DNA of 64,000 nt, from NCBI GenBank assembly GCA_964428055.1, contig CAYRWM010000001.1, forward strand, positions 1 to 64,000, read 5' to 3'. This document shows, one piece after another, positions 32,324-41,689 of this stretch. A model generated the notes under the pieces. That model did no database searches. It saw only the letters and a list, made by a program, of their open reading frames with translations, and was not told where the DNA came from. Position 1 is the first letter of the stretch. Each line of letters begins with the position of its first letter. The translations under genes and the position numbers were made by a program. The DNA is from CAYRWM01 sp964428055 (GTDB lineage: Bacteria > Bacillota > Clostridia > Christensenellales > Christensenellaceae).

Positions 32324-35300
32324 ATGAAAAACAGCACACTTAAGAAACTAGTATGTATAGCAGTCTGCATGCTGCTGATTGTTTCGCTGCCTTTAATGGC
32401 ATTTGCGGAGGACGATTCGGCGGCTGTAGCGGATACTGCTTCTGAACCGGTGGCTGAGGAAGTGCAGGATGCCGAGACGCCTGCAGATCCGTCAGTACCT
32501 GAAAAAGCGGAAGAGCCTGCAGCAGGAGATGCTCCGGTTGTTGTGGCAGGAGAAGCCGGGGATGCTCCTGAGGAACCGGCAGTTGAAGTCAAGGCAGGCG
32601 ATACACCTGCTCCAGCTGTTGCCCAAACGGCGGTCGCTGAAGAACCCGCAGAGGATATAAAGCCGCTTGAAGCGGTAGTAAACGGTGCGGTTGTCAGTGA
32701 TACAAACAATGCTGTTCCTGAAACAGGCAGTATCCCCAAGGCAAAGGCTTCGTTAATGCTGGGAGATGCTGCCCCCAAGAGCTCCGAACAGAACTATATA
32801 AATTACAATGGAGATGTGCCCGGCTTTTATAAAGAGGATGGAGAAACCATTTTTGGAATGATGAGGCCGAGCGAAACAGCGGATCCTCCGATGGCATTTG
32901 TGATTGATGGGAGCAGAGTAAAGATATACTATGTCCCAAACAAAGCGACATTCAGCAATTTGCACTGGGGATTCAATGATAGCTATGATCCCGAGGTAGC
33001 GGTTCCTTTTGAGGATAATCATTTTGAATTCGATTTTGGTTTTGATATGTGCGGAAAGGGTCGCGTAATAGCTGCCCTTAAGGCTAATGGTGATAAGCCA
33101 AGCGCTCAGTATTATTTCTGTGTTCCTGCAAAGGACAAGATACCTGCTATAGCTGATTTCAGCGCAGTAAAGAGCGCTGTTGCGGCAGTTCCGGATGACC
33201 TGAGTATTTATACAGAAGCAAGCGTTAAGAGTCTTGAAGATGCAATAGCAGTAACAGAGGAGACTGCATTCGGATATAAGAGCGTAGATGAACAGACAGA
33301 AGTCAATGCTGCCGCTCAGGCTATAAGAGACGCTATTGCAGCATTAAAATACAAAGATGATACGGTCACATTTGCTGTTTCATTTAAGGCAACTGACAAG
33401 GATACCGGAAAAGATGTATCCGGCGCCAAGTTTACGGTAAAGGATACTAAGGGAAACGAAGTCAAACCTGATGCTTCAGGAGTGTATACCCTTATCGATG
33501 CAAGATATAATGTGACGGTCACTGCGGCTGACTACGAGGATGCATCTCTTAATGAGTTTATCCCTTCAAAGAATGAGACCGTTACGATCAGGATGACACA
33601 TGTGGAGGTCATCCCTCCGGGAACGACAATATTCAAAGAAGATGCAAGCGATCCTTCAAAGACCAACCTGTTCAATACGACAGGAATGTTCAAGGTCATA
33701 AAGGGCACGCTCGTCAGCAAAGGTGACAATTCGACCCTCACTATAGTTATGAGCGGATCCGGCTACCGTTATCTGTACAAGGGCACCTATGAGCAATGTC
33801 TGGCAGGCGGATTGGACGAGAGCAAATGGATAGCAGGCAAGAAGAATGCTGACGGTAAATGGGAGTTCGTGATCCCTGTAAAGCAAACGGAAACGTTCAT
33901 TCCGATAGTTGCCATATCCAATTCTCATCTTGAAAAGGTCAAGGCCGGCGAGGAGACGCTGGGCGATGCCATATTCGCAAGACAGCTCGTCATCGACCCG
34001 AAAGCAGTGACACTCACGGCCGGCGATTACGATGCCGTTATAGACATCCAGGTTATAAGCAAGTCCGATGTATTCAAGGCGGACAGCAAGGGCACGATGG
34101 AGGTCATAGGCGGACCCAATTCCAACAACTATGCCTGCAAGCCCGTGATAACGATGCTGGACAGCCTTTATGACAAGGCGTTCATCGGAACGGCAGAAGA
34201 AGCTGCAAAGGCCGGCAGCGGCATCATAAAGATATCGGGCGGCAAATTTGCGTTCAGTTTCACGAATTCTTTCGGTGAGGACGGACGCGAGCTTACGTTC
34301 GAAGACAAGAAACCCATCGCTGTTGCGTTCTATGACACCAAGGACGGAAAGTGGATTGACCACAAGCTCACAATAGACAAGGCAGCGGCTACAGTTACCA
34401 TAGAGTCGCTCGCAGAGGGCGAGGCTCCTCCGGAAAAACCGGCTCAGCCCGACAAGGATAAGAACAAGGACGCTTCAAACACAACGACAAAGAAGGTCGA
34501 TAACTCCACAGGTCTTGCGGACGGCACGTACAAGCCCGACAGCTTCAGTTTTTCGGGCGGTACGGGAAAAGTCCGCATAGTCTGCGACAGCATTGAGATA
34601 AAGGGCGGAAAAGCATTCGCTACGATCAGATTCGTCAAGAAGGACGGGTCACCCGCGAGCGTGGATATGCTGAGAGCCAGCGGGAAGACGTATTCCGGAG
34701 ACAACAAGTTCACGATCCCCGTAAAGCTCAACAAGAACAACAAGATAGTCGCGAGGACGACGGCCATGTCTCAGCCTCACTGGGTCGAATACATGATCTA
34801 CGTGGGACTTGACGCTGCAGGCGACGGTACGGGCGGCGCGGCAGTCGGCGACAACACCGCCGATTTCGATACGGAAGCTCCGGCTATCCCGGGCCTCAAG
34901 GCCGTGGGCGAGGTGGAGACACCCTTCTCGGATCTTGTTACAATATTCGAGTATGAAGAAGGTTATTACCTTATAGAGCTCGATGCAGTAAGGGATACGG
35001 CAAGGGATACGGTCGAATACCGCACTCAGATGGAAAAGGAACGCAGCGTTCCGACTGAGGAGGCCAAACCCGAAGAAGCTGTAGAAGGCGAAGAGGAAGC
35101 AGCAGATGCGGCGGCGGAAGCCAAGGCTTCGGACGTACTTAAGAATGAGATAGTAAAGTATCTCGTAGTGCCCGAGGGCAAAGACGTCCCTGCGGGAATA
35201 GACGGAGACGTGCTTATAATCAAGCAGCCTGTTGAAAACGGATACATCGCTTCAGCTGATGCTCTTGCAATCATAACAGAGCTCGGAAAAGACGGATGCT

Positions 35301-35740
35301 TCACAACCGCCGGATTCGAGGATGAGACCCTGGCGGGAGGAAGGGAGTTCGCAGGCCTTCCCACTGAGTGGGATCTTAAGGCAATGCTGATCAAGGAGAC
35401 TGACTTTGCGGTTCAGCCGTCGGATGTGCTCCCCGTGGCGGATGCTGACGTCGATGCCGCAATGGAGGCTCTGATCACGCTGGCTGACAGGGCAGGTCAG
35501 ATGGATATGGCTATGTTCATCGACAGATCTGCCGATGAGCAGACCGAGCTCGGCAGGGCTGAGTGGTACAAGGTATACGGAGCGATATTCGGCGCTATGG
35601 ACAAGGCGGATGAACTGTATAAGAAAGCCGTTGACGGCGCTGATGAAAACGCAAAGAAGGAAGCGGAGGAACTCCTCGCAAAAAGAGCAGAGGAGAGGAC
35701 CGCTATGATAAAAGAGGCAAGGGACGCAGCTGAAGCATAA
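32324..35740 (+). CDS. Giant secreted multidomain protein, probable corrinoid-capture protein with a half BtuF-like domain
   Basis: A 1138-residue protein with a signal peptide (cleavage near A28) and a Pro/Glu/Ala-rich linker (30-150). Several extracellular beta-sandwich units follow at about 155-273, 432-570, 571-705 and 725-830. The last opens DGTYKPDSFSFSGGTGKVRI and closes TTAMSQPHWVEYMIYV. Interspersed are a helical unit (275-345) and an Ig-like unit (347-430). Residues 855-1138 resemble the N-terminal lobe of the binding protein at 35774 (YLVVPEGKDVPAGIDG against YLLIPEGKEAPEGMDE; RAEWYKVYGAIF against RIEWIKVYGVLF). There is no LPXTG signal and no C-terminal anchor, so attachment is unclear. 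Riboswitch control indicates a cobalamin-related role; ligand binding is inferred. Confidence 0.8.
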   Translation: MKNSTLKKLVCIAVCMLLIVSLPLMAFAEDDSAAVADTASEPVAEEVQDAETPADPSVPEKAEEPAAGDAPVVVAGEAGDAPEEPAVEVKAGDTPAPAVAQTAVAEEPAEDIKPLEAVVNGAVVSDTNNAVPETGSIPKAKASLMLGDAAPKSSEQNYINYNGDVPGFYKEDGETIFGMMRPSETADPPMAFVIDGSRVKIYYVPNKATFSNLHWGFNDSYDPEVAVPFEDNHFEFDFGFDMCGKGRVIAALKANGDKPSAQYYFCVPAKDKIPAIADFSAVKSAVAAVPDDLSIYTEASVKSLEDAIAVTEETAFGYKSVDEQTEVNAAAQAIRDAIAALKYKDDTVTFAVSFKATDKDTGKDVSGAKFTVKDTKGNEVKPDASGVYTLIDARYNVTVTAADYEDASLNEFIPSKNETVTIRMTHVEVIPPGTTIFKEDASDPSKTNLFNTTGMFKVIKGTLVSKGDNSTLTIVMSGSGYRYLYKGTYEQCLAGGLDESKWIAGKKNADGKWEFVIPVKQTETFIPIVAISNSHLEKVKAGEETLGDAIFARQLVIDPKAVTLTAGDYDAVIDIQVISKSDVFKADSKGTMEVIGGPNSNNYACKPVITMLDSLYDKAFIGTAEEAAKAGSGIIKISGGKFAFSFTNSFGEDGRELTFEDKKPIAVAFYDTKDGKWIDHKLTIDKAAATVTIESLAEGEAPPEKPAQPDKDKNKDASNTTTKKVDNSTGLADGTYKPDSFSFSGGTGKVRIVCDSIEIKGGKAFATIRFVKKDGSPASVDMLRASGKTYSGDNKFTIPVKLNKNNKIVARTTAMSQPHWVEYMIYVGLDAAGDGTGGAAVGDNTADFDTEAPAIPGLKAVGEVETPFSDLVTIFEYEEGYYLIELDAVRDTARDTVEYRTQMEKERSVPTEEAKPEEAVEGEEEAADAAAEAKASDVLKNEIVKYLVVPEGKDVPAGIDGDVLIIKQPVENGYIASADALAIITELGKDGCFTTAGFEDETLAGGREFAGLPTEWDLKAMLIKETDFAVQPSDVLPVADADVDAAMEALITLADRAGQMDMAMFIDRSADEQTELGRAEWYKVYGAIFGAMDKADELYKKAVDGADENAKKEAEELLAKRAEERTAMIKEARDAAEA

Positions 35741-35773
35741 AGCTGACAGCACACCCTTAAAGAGGAAACTGTT

Positions 35774-37030
35774 TTGAAGAAGACACTTTTAAGAGTACTG
35801 ATACTTATAATGGCGGCGCTGCTCACGCTCGCTCTTGCGGGCTGCGGCAGCGAAACGCCCGCCGCTCCTTCGGGAACGGCAGCGGAGACCGACGCGCAGA
35901 CCGAGACGCAGGATGCTCCGTCTGAAACGGCTGAAGAGCCGGCCGCCGAAGCGGAAGAAACTACCGGGAGTCCTTCCGAAGCTCCTGAGATAAACGGGCT
36001 CACATTCGATCACGCGATGGAGCTCGAGGACGCCGAGTGCTTCGACATCTACTACTATAACGACGGATACAAGCTCATAGACGTGCATGATTCCGCCCAG
36101 TATCTTCTGATACCCGAGGGCAAGGAAGCCCCGGAGGGTATGGACGAGAGCATAAAGAAGCTGTATATGCCTCTCGACAACGCGTACATGGCGGCTACCG
36201 CCTCCATGTCGTTCGTAGAGCAGATAGGTGCGATGGACTGCATCAAGATGTCTTCGCTCGATGCCGACGGATGGATGATCGACGCTCCGAAGGAAGCGCT
36301 CCAGAACGGCAGCATGGTCTTTGCCGGCAAATACTCCGAGCCCGACTACGAGATGATGGCTAAATCCGACTGCGATATAGCGATAGAATCCACGATGATA
36401 CTGCATTCGCCCGAGGTCCAGGAGATGATAGAGGACCTGGGAATTCCGGTGTTCATCGACAGACTGAGCTATGAGCCCGATGCTTTCGGCCGCATAGAGT
36501 GGATCAAGGTGTACGGAGTGCTGTTTGACAAAGAGGAAGAGGCTGAAGCGAAGTTCAAGGAGCAGAAGGCTGTCCTGGACGAGATAAAGGATTTTGAGAA
36601 TACCGGCAAGACGGTGGCATTCTTCGCTGTCAACACAAACGGCACCATAACCGTGAGACGCTCGGATGACTTTATCCCGAACATGATAGAGCTCGCAGGC
36701 GGCAAGTACGTGTTCGAAGATCTATCCGATCCGAACAGCACGAGCGCATCTGTAAGACTCTCGATGGAAGAGTTCTATTCAAAAGCAGTTGATGCGGATT
36801 ATATAATTTACAATGGGACGATAGAGAGCCCGATAAACAGCATTGACGAACTCATAGCCAAGGACGGGTTGTTCGCCGAGTTCAAGGCTGTGAAGGACGG
36901 CAACGTATGGGCTGTGGACAAGACATGGTATCAGTCCACGGCAACGATAGGCTACCTCATAACGGATATGAACCATATGCTTACGGACGCGGATCCTTCA
37001 AATATGGTATATCTGACAAAAGTGGAATAG
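35774..37030 (+). CDS. btuF: ABC transporter substrate-binding lipoprotein (BtuF-like)
   Basis: A 418-residue lipoprotein with lipobox LALAGC (Cys24) and an Ala/Glu/Pro linker to about residue 70. The rest is a class III (helical-backbone) binding protein: YLLIPEGKEAPEGMD, VFAGKYSEPDYEMMAKSDCDIAIES, IPVFIDRLSYEPDAFGRIEWIKVYG, then a second lobe ending NVWAVDKTWYQST. The start is a TTG codon after AGAGGA. It delivers its ligand to the BtuC-like permease 10 bp downstream. Siderophore and heme importers share the fold, so corrinoid specificity rests on the riboswitch upstream. Confidence 0.85.
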   Translation: MKKTLLRVLILIMAALLTLALAGCGSETPAAPSGTAAETDAQTETQDAPSETAEEPAAEAEETTGSPSEAPEINGLTFDHAMELEDAECFDIYYYNDGYKLIDVHDSAQYLLIPEGKEAPEGMDESIKKLYMPLDNAYMAATASMSFVEQIGAMDCIKMSSLDADGWMIDAPKEALQNGSMVFAGKYSEPDYEMMAKSDCDIAIESTMILHSPEVQEMIEDLGIPVFIDRLSYEPDAFGRIEWIKVYGVLFDKEEEAEAKFKEQKAVLDEIKDFENTGKTVAFFAVNTNGTITVRRSDDFIPNMIELAGGKYVFEDLSDPNSTSASVRLSMEEFYSKAVDADYIIYNGTIESPINSIDELIAKDGLFAEFKAVKDGNVWAVDKTWYQSTATIGYLITDMNHMLTDADPSNMVYLTKVE

Positions 37031-37039
37031 AATAAGAGT

Positions 37040-38110
37040 ATGGACGGCGGCAGTAAAGAGCTTAAGAAGGATCTGAGCTTTCACGCTCAGAACGCAAGGA
37101 GGAGGACCAGATTCATCCTCGTCTTTGCTGCGCTCGCGGCCGCCGTTCTGGCCATCATAATACTCAACATCAACACGGGCAGCGTTGAGATATCCGTAGG
37201 AAGGATATTCGAGATACTGTTCGGCGGAGGCGGAACCAGGGATGAAGTAAACATTATCTGGAACATCCGCATGCCGCGTATAATCATGGGAGCGATACTC
37301 GGCGGAGCGCTGGCTCTGTCGGGATTCCTGCTCCAGACTTTCTTTGAAAACCCCATAGCCGGCCCGTTCGTTCTGGGTATATCCTCAGGCGCCAAGATGG
37401 TCGTCGCCGTGATGATGATATTCTTCATATCTCAGTTCGGCGCTGTTTCGTCCTGGGCTCTTATCGTGGCCGCGTTTGTGGGTTCTCTCATATCTACGGG
37501 ATTCATACTGCTTGTGGCGAGAGCCGTCAAGAACATGGCGGCGCTGCTCGTCGCGGGCATCATGATAGGATACATATGCTCTGCAGTAACGGAGTTCATA
37601 ATCACATTCGCCCAGGATTCGGATATAGTAAACCTTCACGGCTGGTCGCAGGGAAGCTTTTCGGGCATGAACTGGGGCAACGTTGAGATAGCGGCGGTCA
37701 TAATAGTCGTTGCGTTCGTATTAACGTTCCTTCTGTCAAAACCCATAAGCGCATTTCAGCTGGGTGAGGCATATGCGCAGTCGATGGGCGTTAACGTAAA
37801 GAGATTCCGTATACTTCTGATACTGTTATCCAGCGTTCTTTCGGCAACGGTCACCGCATTCGCGGGCCCGATATCATTCGTCGGCATAGCCGTTCCGTTC
37901 TTAATGAAGAGGCTGCTCGGCACAGCCAAGCCTCTCGTTGTCATACCGGCGACATTCCTAGGCGGCGCCGTGTTCTGTATGGGCTGCGACCTTATAGCCC
38001 GTATGGCGTTCGCCCCGACAGAGCTGAATATAAGCACGGTGACCGCCGTGTTCGGCGCGCCGGTCGTAATATTCATGCTCGTGCGCAGACATAAGTCGCG
38101 CATAATGTAG
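37040..38110 (+). CDS. btuC: Cobalamin-type ABC transporter permease (FecCD/BtuC family)
   Basis: A 356-residue protein. About ten membrane helices show the BtuC-family pattern RMPRIIMGAILGGALALSGFLLQ (core GAILGGALALSG), NPIAGPFVLGISSGA, and the ATPase-coupling loop near AFAGPISFVGIAVPFLMKR. It forms the pore of the importer with the ATPase encoded 11 bp downstream. Confidence 0.9.
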   Translation: MDGGSKELKKDLSFHAQNARRRTRFILVFAALAAAVLAIIILNINTGSVEISVGRIFEILFGGGGTRDEVNIIWNIRMPRIIMGAILGGALALSGFLLQTFFENPIAGPFVLGISSGAKMVVAVMMIFFISQFGAVSSWALIVAAFVGSLISTGFILLVARAVKNMAALLVAGIMIGYICSAVTEFIITFAQDSDIVNLHGWSQGSFSGMNWGNVEIAAVIIVVAFVLTFLLSKPISAFQLGEAYAQSMGVNVKRFRILLILLSSVLSATVTAFAGPISFVGIAVPFLMKRLLGTAKPLVVIPATFLGGAVFCMGCDLIARMAFAPTELNISTVTAVFGAPVVIFMLVRRHKSRIM

Positions 38111-38120
38111 GAGGGCTCGT

Positions 38121-39227
38121 ATGGCGGATTATTATTTCCATCTGGATAAACTGACCGTAGGATACAACGGGCACCCCTTAATAAGCGATATAGAGATCGG
38201 CATAAACAAGGGTGAGATAGTGACGCTGATCGGCCCCAACGGCGCGGGCAAATCTACGATACTCAAGAGCATATCGAGACAGCTTGAGATCATAGGCGGC
38301 GGAGTCGAGTTCGACGGAAAGGACATCCGCGACTACTCTTACAGGGATCTTTCCTGTAAGATGGCTGTTGTTCTTACGGACAGACTCAAACCGGAGCTCA
38401 TGACCTGCCACGACATAGTCGCGACGGGACGCTATCCGTACACCGGAAGACTCGGTATACTCTCAAAGGAGGATGAGCAGATAGTCGAAAACGCCATGAA
38501 AGCCGTTCACGCCGAGGATCTCGGCATGCGCGATTTCAATGCCATAAGCGACGGCCAGAAGCAGAGGGTGCTGCTCGCGAGAGCGATATGCCAGGAGCCT
38601 GACATAATCCTTCTGGATGAGCCGACATCGTTCCTGGATATAAGACACAAACTCGAACTTTTGGCGATCCTCAGAGACATGGCCAAGTCACAGGACATAA
38701 CCGTCATAATGTCCCTGCATGAGATAGATCTCGCGATGAAGATATCCGACAGGATACTCTGTATAAAGGGTGACCATATCTTCATGGAAGGGTCTCCCGA
38801 CGACGTATTTAAGGAAGATCTTATACGCGATCTTTACAGCATAGACAACGGATACTTCGATACGACTTTCGGCAGTATTGAGATGCCGAAGCCGGAAGGT
38901 GAGCCGGACGTGCTTGTGATATCCTCAGGAGGATGCGGCATACCCGTATACAGAAGGCTTCAGAAAGAGGGAAGAGCATTCATAGCCGGCATATTCGGCC
39001 GGGAGGATATAGACTGCCAGGTAGCGAGACTGCTCGCTTCAGAGGTCATATCAGCGGAGGCCGGAGAGCCGTTGAGCGAAGAAGCGAAGGCTAAGGCTTT
39101 TGCAGCTGTGGACAGGTGCTCCGAGGTGCTTGAGGCAGGCAGCTCATCGTGCCGTTTCAGGAACGATGTAAAGGAGATCCTGAGCTACGCCGAGGAAAAG
39201 GGAAAGCTCAAAAGGATAGGACAGTAG
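38121..39227 (+). CDS. btuD: Cobalamin-type ABC transporter ATPase with a C-terminal Rossmann-like extension
   Basis: A 368-residue protein. Residues 1-250 are a standard BtuD/FepC-like ATPase: Walker A GPNGAGKST (38-46), signature ISDGQKQRVLLARA, Walker B IILLDEPTSFLD and switch His in MSLHEID. The extra 110 residues (about 260-368) start VLVISSGGCGIPVYRRLQ, continue FIAGIFGREDIDCQVARLLASEVI and end in helices. They look like a small Rossmann-type domain, possibly a ligand or redox sensor, since several Cys are present. Similar tails occur on some anaerobe corrinoid and iron importers, but their role is not known to me. Confidence 0.85.
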   Translation: MADYYFHLDKLTVGYNGHPLISDIEIGINKGEIVTLIGPNGAGKSTILKSISRQLEIIGGGVEFDGKDIRDYSYRDLSCKMAVVLTDRLKPELMTCHDIVATGRYPYTGRLGILSKEDEQIVENAMKAVHAEDLGMRDFNAISDGQKQRVLLARAICQEPDIILLDEPTSFLDIRHKLELLAILRDMAKSQDITVIMSLHEIDLAMKISDRILCIKGDHIFMEGSPDDVFKEDLIRDLYSIDNGYFDTTFGSIEMPKPEGEPDVLVISSGGCGIPVYRRLQKEGRAFIAGIFGREDIDCQVARLLASEVISAEAGEPLSEEAKAKAFAAVDRCSEVLEAGSSSCRFRNDVKEILSYAEEKGKLKRIGQ

Positions 39228-39230
39228 ATA

Positions 39231-39256
39231 AAAGCCGGTTCAGCCGGCTTTTTTTA
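39231..39256 (+). terminator. Intrinsic terminator of the importer operon
   Basis: AAAGCCGG and CCGGCTTT pair around TTCAG, followed by a T run. Confidence 0.88.
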
Positions 39257-39305
39257 TTGCAATTACGGCAGACATGGTCCATAATATAATTAATGTTATA
39301 TAACA
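39257..39305 (+). promoter_or_regulatory. Promoter and TetR-type operator
   Basis: TTGCAA (39257-39262), 17 bp, CATAAT (39280-39285), partly overlapping TATAAT (39285-39290). The perfect 12-bp palindrome TGTTATATAACA at 39294-39305 covers the probable transcription start and suggests autoregulation by the TetR protein. Confidence 0.55.
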
Positions 39306-39328
39306 AATATTATAAATGAGGTGATCAT

Positions 39329-39904
39329 ATGCCGCCAAGAGTAAAGGTTACAAAGGATATGATAGTCAGGGCCGCTCTGGATATCATAAGGGAAGAGGGC
39401 CATGACAAGGTAAGCGTAAGATCCATTGCGGAAAAGCTCGGATGCTCTACCCAGCCCGTGCTGTACAGCTACGGCACCATGGACGAGATATGGGAGGACG
39501 TATATAAGGGAGCGGACGCTTTTCATACCGATTACATGATCCCGAGGGTAGGGGACGAGACCGACCCCGTTATGTCTCTCTGGCTCAATTACATCATGTT
39601 CGCGAAAGAAGAGCCCAGACTCTTCCGCTTCCTGTATCAGACGGACAGGTTCTCGGCCGAGGCATTAAAGAAGATGACGGAGAGTCCTGATGCCGTGACA
39701 CTGATAAAGATGGCATCGGCTCCTTACGACTTCAGCGCTGACGCGGAGGAACTGTTCTTAACGATACTCTCGTTCGTGCACGGATACGCGAGCCTGCTCG
39801 CGAACGGGTCAGTGGAGTACGATGAGATGCAGATAAAGAAGATGCTGGTCCGCCTGCACACGGGTCTGTTTGAGCCGAAAGCGGGAAGAGACGTTTCGAT
39901 TTGA
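39329..39904 (+). CDS. TetR-family transcriptional regulator
   Basis: A 191-residue protein. The N-terminal helix-turn-helix (MIVRAALDIIREEGHDKVSVRSIAEKLGCSTQPVLYSYGTMDEI; core VSVRSIAEKLGCSTQPVLYS) is typical of TetR. The ligand-binding half (residues 60-185) is all-helical. It lies between the cobalamin importer and riboswitch 2 and has its own promoter and terminator. Its targets could be the flanking transport or chelatase genes or only itself; no second copy of the TGTTATATAACA palindrome was noticed. Confidence 0.88.
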   Translation: MPPRVKVTKDMIVRAALDIIREEGHDKVSVRSIAEKLGCSTQPVLYSYGTMDEIWEDVYKGADAFHTDYMIPRVGDETDPVMSLWLNYIMFAKEEPRLFRFLYQTDRFSAEALKKMTESPDAVTLIKMASAPYDFSADAEELFLTILSFVHGYASLLANGSVEYDEMQIKKMLVRLHTGLFEPKAGRDVSI

Positions 39905-39913
39905 AATATAGTG

Positions 39914-39937
39914 AACAGGCGGAAAACGCCTGTTTTT
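39914..39937 (+). terminator. Intrinsic terminator of the TetR gene
   Basis: AACAGGCG pairs with CGCCTGTT around GAAAA, followed by TTT. Confidence 0.85.
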
Positions 39938-39949
39938 CAGTATAATATA

Positions 39950-39979
39950 TTGATTTGATATACTTTTCGGGTGTATCAT
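39950..39979 (+). promoter_or_regulatory. Promoter of cobalamin riboswitch 2
   Basis: TTGATT (39950-39955), 18 bp, TATCAT (39974-39979). Confidence 0.55.
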
Positions 39980-39997
39980 CTAATTTGGAAAAGATCA

Positions 39998-40152
39998 TCG
40001 GGTGTCAGATTTCTGATGAAAAGGGAAGCGGGTGCAAATCCCGCGCGATCTCGTCACCGTGATGCGGAAGAGGCCGTCCGAAATGCCACCGGGAGACCGG
40101 GAAGGCGGACGGTATCGTTTGACCGCTCAGCCGGGAGACCTGCCCGAACCGA
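39998..40152 (+). ncRNA. Cobalamin riboswitch 2
   Basis: The elements GAAAAGGGAAGCGGGTGCAA, CGTCACCGTGATGCGG, GCCACCGGGAGACCGGGAAGG (in part) and CAGCCGGGAGACCTGCC follow the cobalamin-riboswitch consensus, with the variable P6 region between. It precedes the surface CbiK gene. Confidence 0.9.
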
Positions 40153-40225
40153 TTCAGGATATATCCTGAGCCACGAGGCATTGGCTTGCTTTTCATTCGT
40201 CCGCTCATGCGGTTTCGTTTGTCAT

Positions 40226-40255
40226 GACCTTTGCCTTCAGGGCAGAGGTCTTTTT
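40226..40255 (+). terminator. Riboswitch 2 expression-platform terminator
   Basis: GACCTTTGCC pairs with GGCAGAGGTC (one G-U pair), loop TTCAG, then TTTTT. It should stop transcription before the chelatase genes when the vitamin is bound. Confidence 0.8.
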
Positions 40256-40331
40256 GGTCTCTGCTGTAATAACGCACTGAACGGCTATAAGTGCCGTCGC
40301 AGTTTATAAACCATCATATAAGGAGGAAATC

Positions 40332-41603
40332 ATGAAAAAGATCATAGCGCTTATAATATGCGTACTGATGGTAGTTGCCGTATTCGCTTCATGCGCGGCA
40401 AGAGAAGCAGCAGAGGAAGCTGCGGAAGAAGTACAGGAAGCTGTGGAGCAGGCGGAAGAAAAGGTAGAGGAAGCTATAGAAGAAGCTAAGCCCGCTGAAG
40501 AGCCTGCTGAGGAGCCGTCTGAAGACGATGACTGGGAATCCGATGAAGGATCTGCAGCGGCCGCAGTGGATAACGCCATAGCTGCTATCCAGGTCCAGGA
40601 ATGGACTCCCGAGACTGAGCAGCTCTGCAAGGACGCAAAGTCTGCATGGGATGCATGTCCCGATGATCAGAAAGAGCTCATTGAAGAACGCGATTACTTC
40701 GAACGCGACACAGGCGACGCTTCTCTGGACGATCCGCTCAATCAGGATGATATCGGAGAAAACGAGATACTGGTCGTAAGTTTCGGTACATCTTTCAATG
40801 ACTCCAGGGTCAAGGATATCGGCGGCATCGAAAAAGCTATCGCCGCTGCATTCCCCGACTGGTCGGTAAGAAGAGCATTCACAGCACAGATAATAATAAA
40901 CCATATACTGGCCCGTGACGGAGAAGCCATTGACAACATGGATCAGGCTCTCCAGCGCGCGGTAGACAACGGCGTTAAGAACCTGGTCGTACAGCCTACG
41001 CACCTTATGCACGGTGCCGAGTACGATGAGATGATGGGAGTTCTTGAGAACTACGCTGAAAAGTTTGAGACAGTGGAAGTCGCAGAGCCTCTCCTCGGTG
41101 AAGTCGGCGAAGACGCTACAGTCATCAACGCTGACAAGAAGGCAGTCGCAGAGCTTGTAGTTGACGCTACAGAGGATATCCTCGGTTATTCAAGCCTCAG
41201 CGATATGGCTTCAGACGGTGCTGCTCTCGTACTCATGGGACACGGCACATCACACACAGCCAACGTCACATACAACCAGATGCAGGCCCAGATGGAAGAG
41301 CTGGATTTCGACAATGTGTTCATCGGAACAGTCGAGGGCGAGCCTGAGGAGACTGAAGTCAACAACGTCATAGCAAAGGTCAAGGAAGCAGGATACACGA
41401 AGGTATTCTTAAGACCCCTGATGGTCGTTGCAGGAGACCACGCCAACAATGATATGGCGGATCCCGAAGACGAAGAGTCATGGTACAGCATGTTTACGGC
41501 TGACGGTTCATTCGACAGCGTTGAGTGCGTTATCGAGGGACTCGGACGCATCCCCGGTGTTGAGGATCTGTATGTGTCACATCTGCGTGACGTCATCAAA
41601 TAA
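40332..41603 (+). CDS. Surface lipoprotein CbiK-like cobaltochelatase, copy 1
   Basis: A 423-residue protein. The lipobox VFASC (Cys21) and an Ala/Glu-rich helical stalk (22-75) anchor it outside the membrane. After a helical segment (75-140) comes a complete CbiK fold (145-423): ILVVSFGTSFNDSR, PTHLMHGAEYDE, LMGHGTSHTANVTY with His304, and PLMVVAGDHANNDMADPEDEESW (core VAGDHANNDMAD) with His370. These are the positions of the two metal-site His residues of Salmonella CbiK, which puts cobalt into sirohydrochlorin inside the cell. An extracellular location argues against that reaction. Possible roles are tetrapyrrole or metal capture, as proposed for periplasmic CbiK of Desulfovibrio. Controlled by riboswitch 2. 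Confidence 0.88.
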   Translation: MKKIIALIICVLMVVAVFASCAAREAAEEAAEEVQEAVEQAEEKVEEAIEEAKPAEEPAEEPSEDDDWESDEGSAAAAVDNAIAAIQVQEWTPETEQLCKDAKSAWDACPDDQKELIEERDYFERDTGDASLDDPLNQDDIGENEILVVSFGTSFNDSRVKDIGGIEKAIAAAFPDWSVRRAFTAQIIINHILARDGEAIDNMDQALQRAVDNGVKNLVVQPTHLMHGAEYDEMMGVLENYAEKFETVEVAEPLLGEVGEDATVINADKKAVAELVVDATEDILGYSSLSDMASDGAALVLMGHGTSHTANVTYNQMQAQMEELDFDNVFIGTVEGEPEETEVNNVIAKVKEAGYTKVFLRPLMVVAGDHANNDMADPEDEESWYSMFTADGSFDSVECVIEGLGRIPGVEDLYVSHLRDVIK

Positions 41604-41630
41604 CGTGATATAATAGTTATCTGACGGTAA

Positions 41631-41661
41631 AGGGCCGTCCCGCATGCGGGAAGGCCCTTTT
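41631..41661 (+). terminator. Terminator between the two CbiK-like genes
   Basis: AGGGCCGTCCCGC pairs with GCGGGAAGGCCCT (two central mismatches), followed by TTT. It probably lowers copy 2 relative to copy 1, if both start at riboswitch 2. Confidence 0.75.
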
Positions 41662-41689
41662 AAGAGTAATAATCACAGGAGAAGAAGAA

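Noticed and set aside
32317..32778. Ser/Ala/Thr-rich minus-strand frame opposite the giant protein's linker
   Set aside because: Low-complexity reverse complement of the Glu/Pro/Ala linker codons, not a gene.
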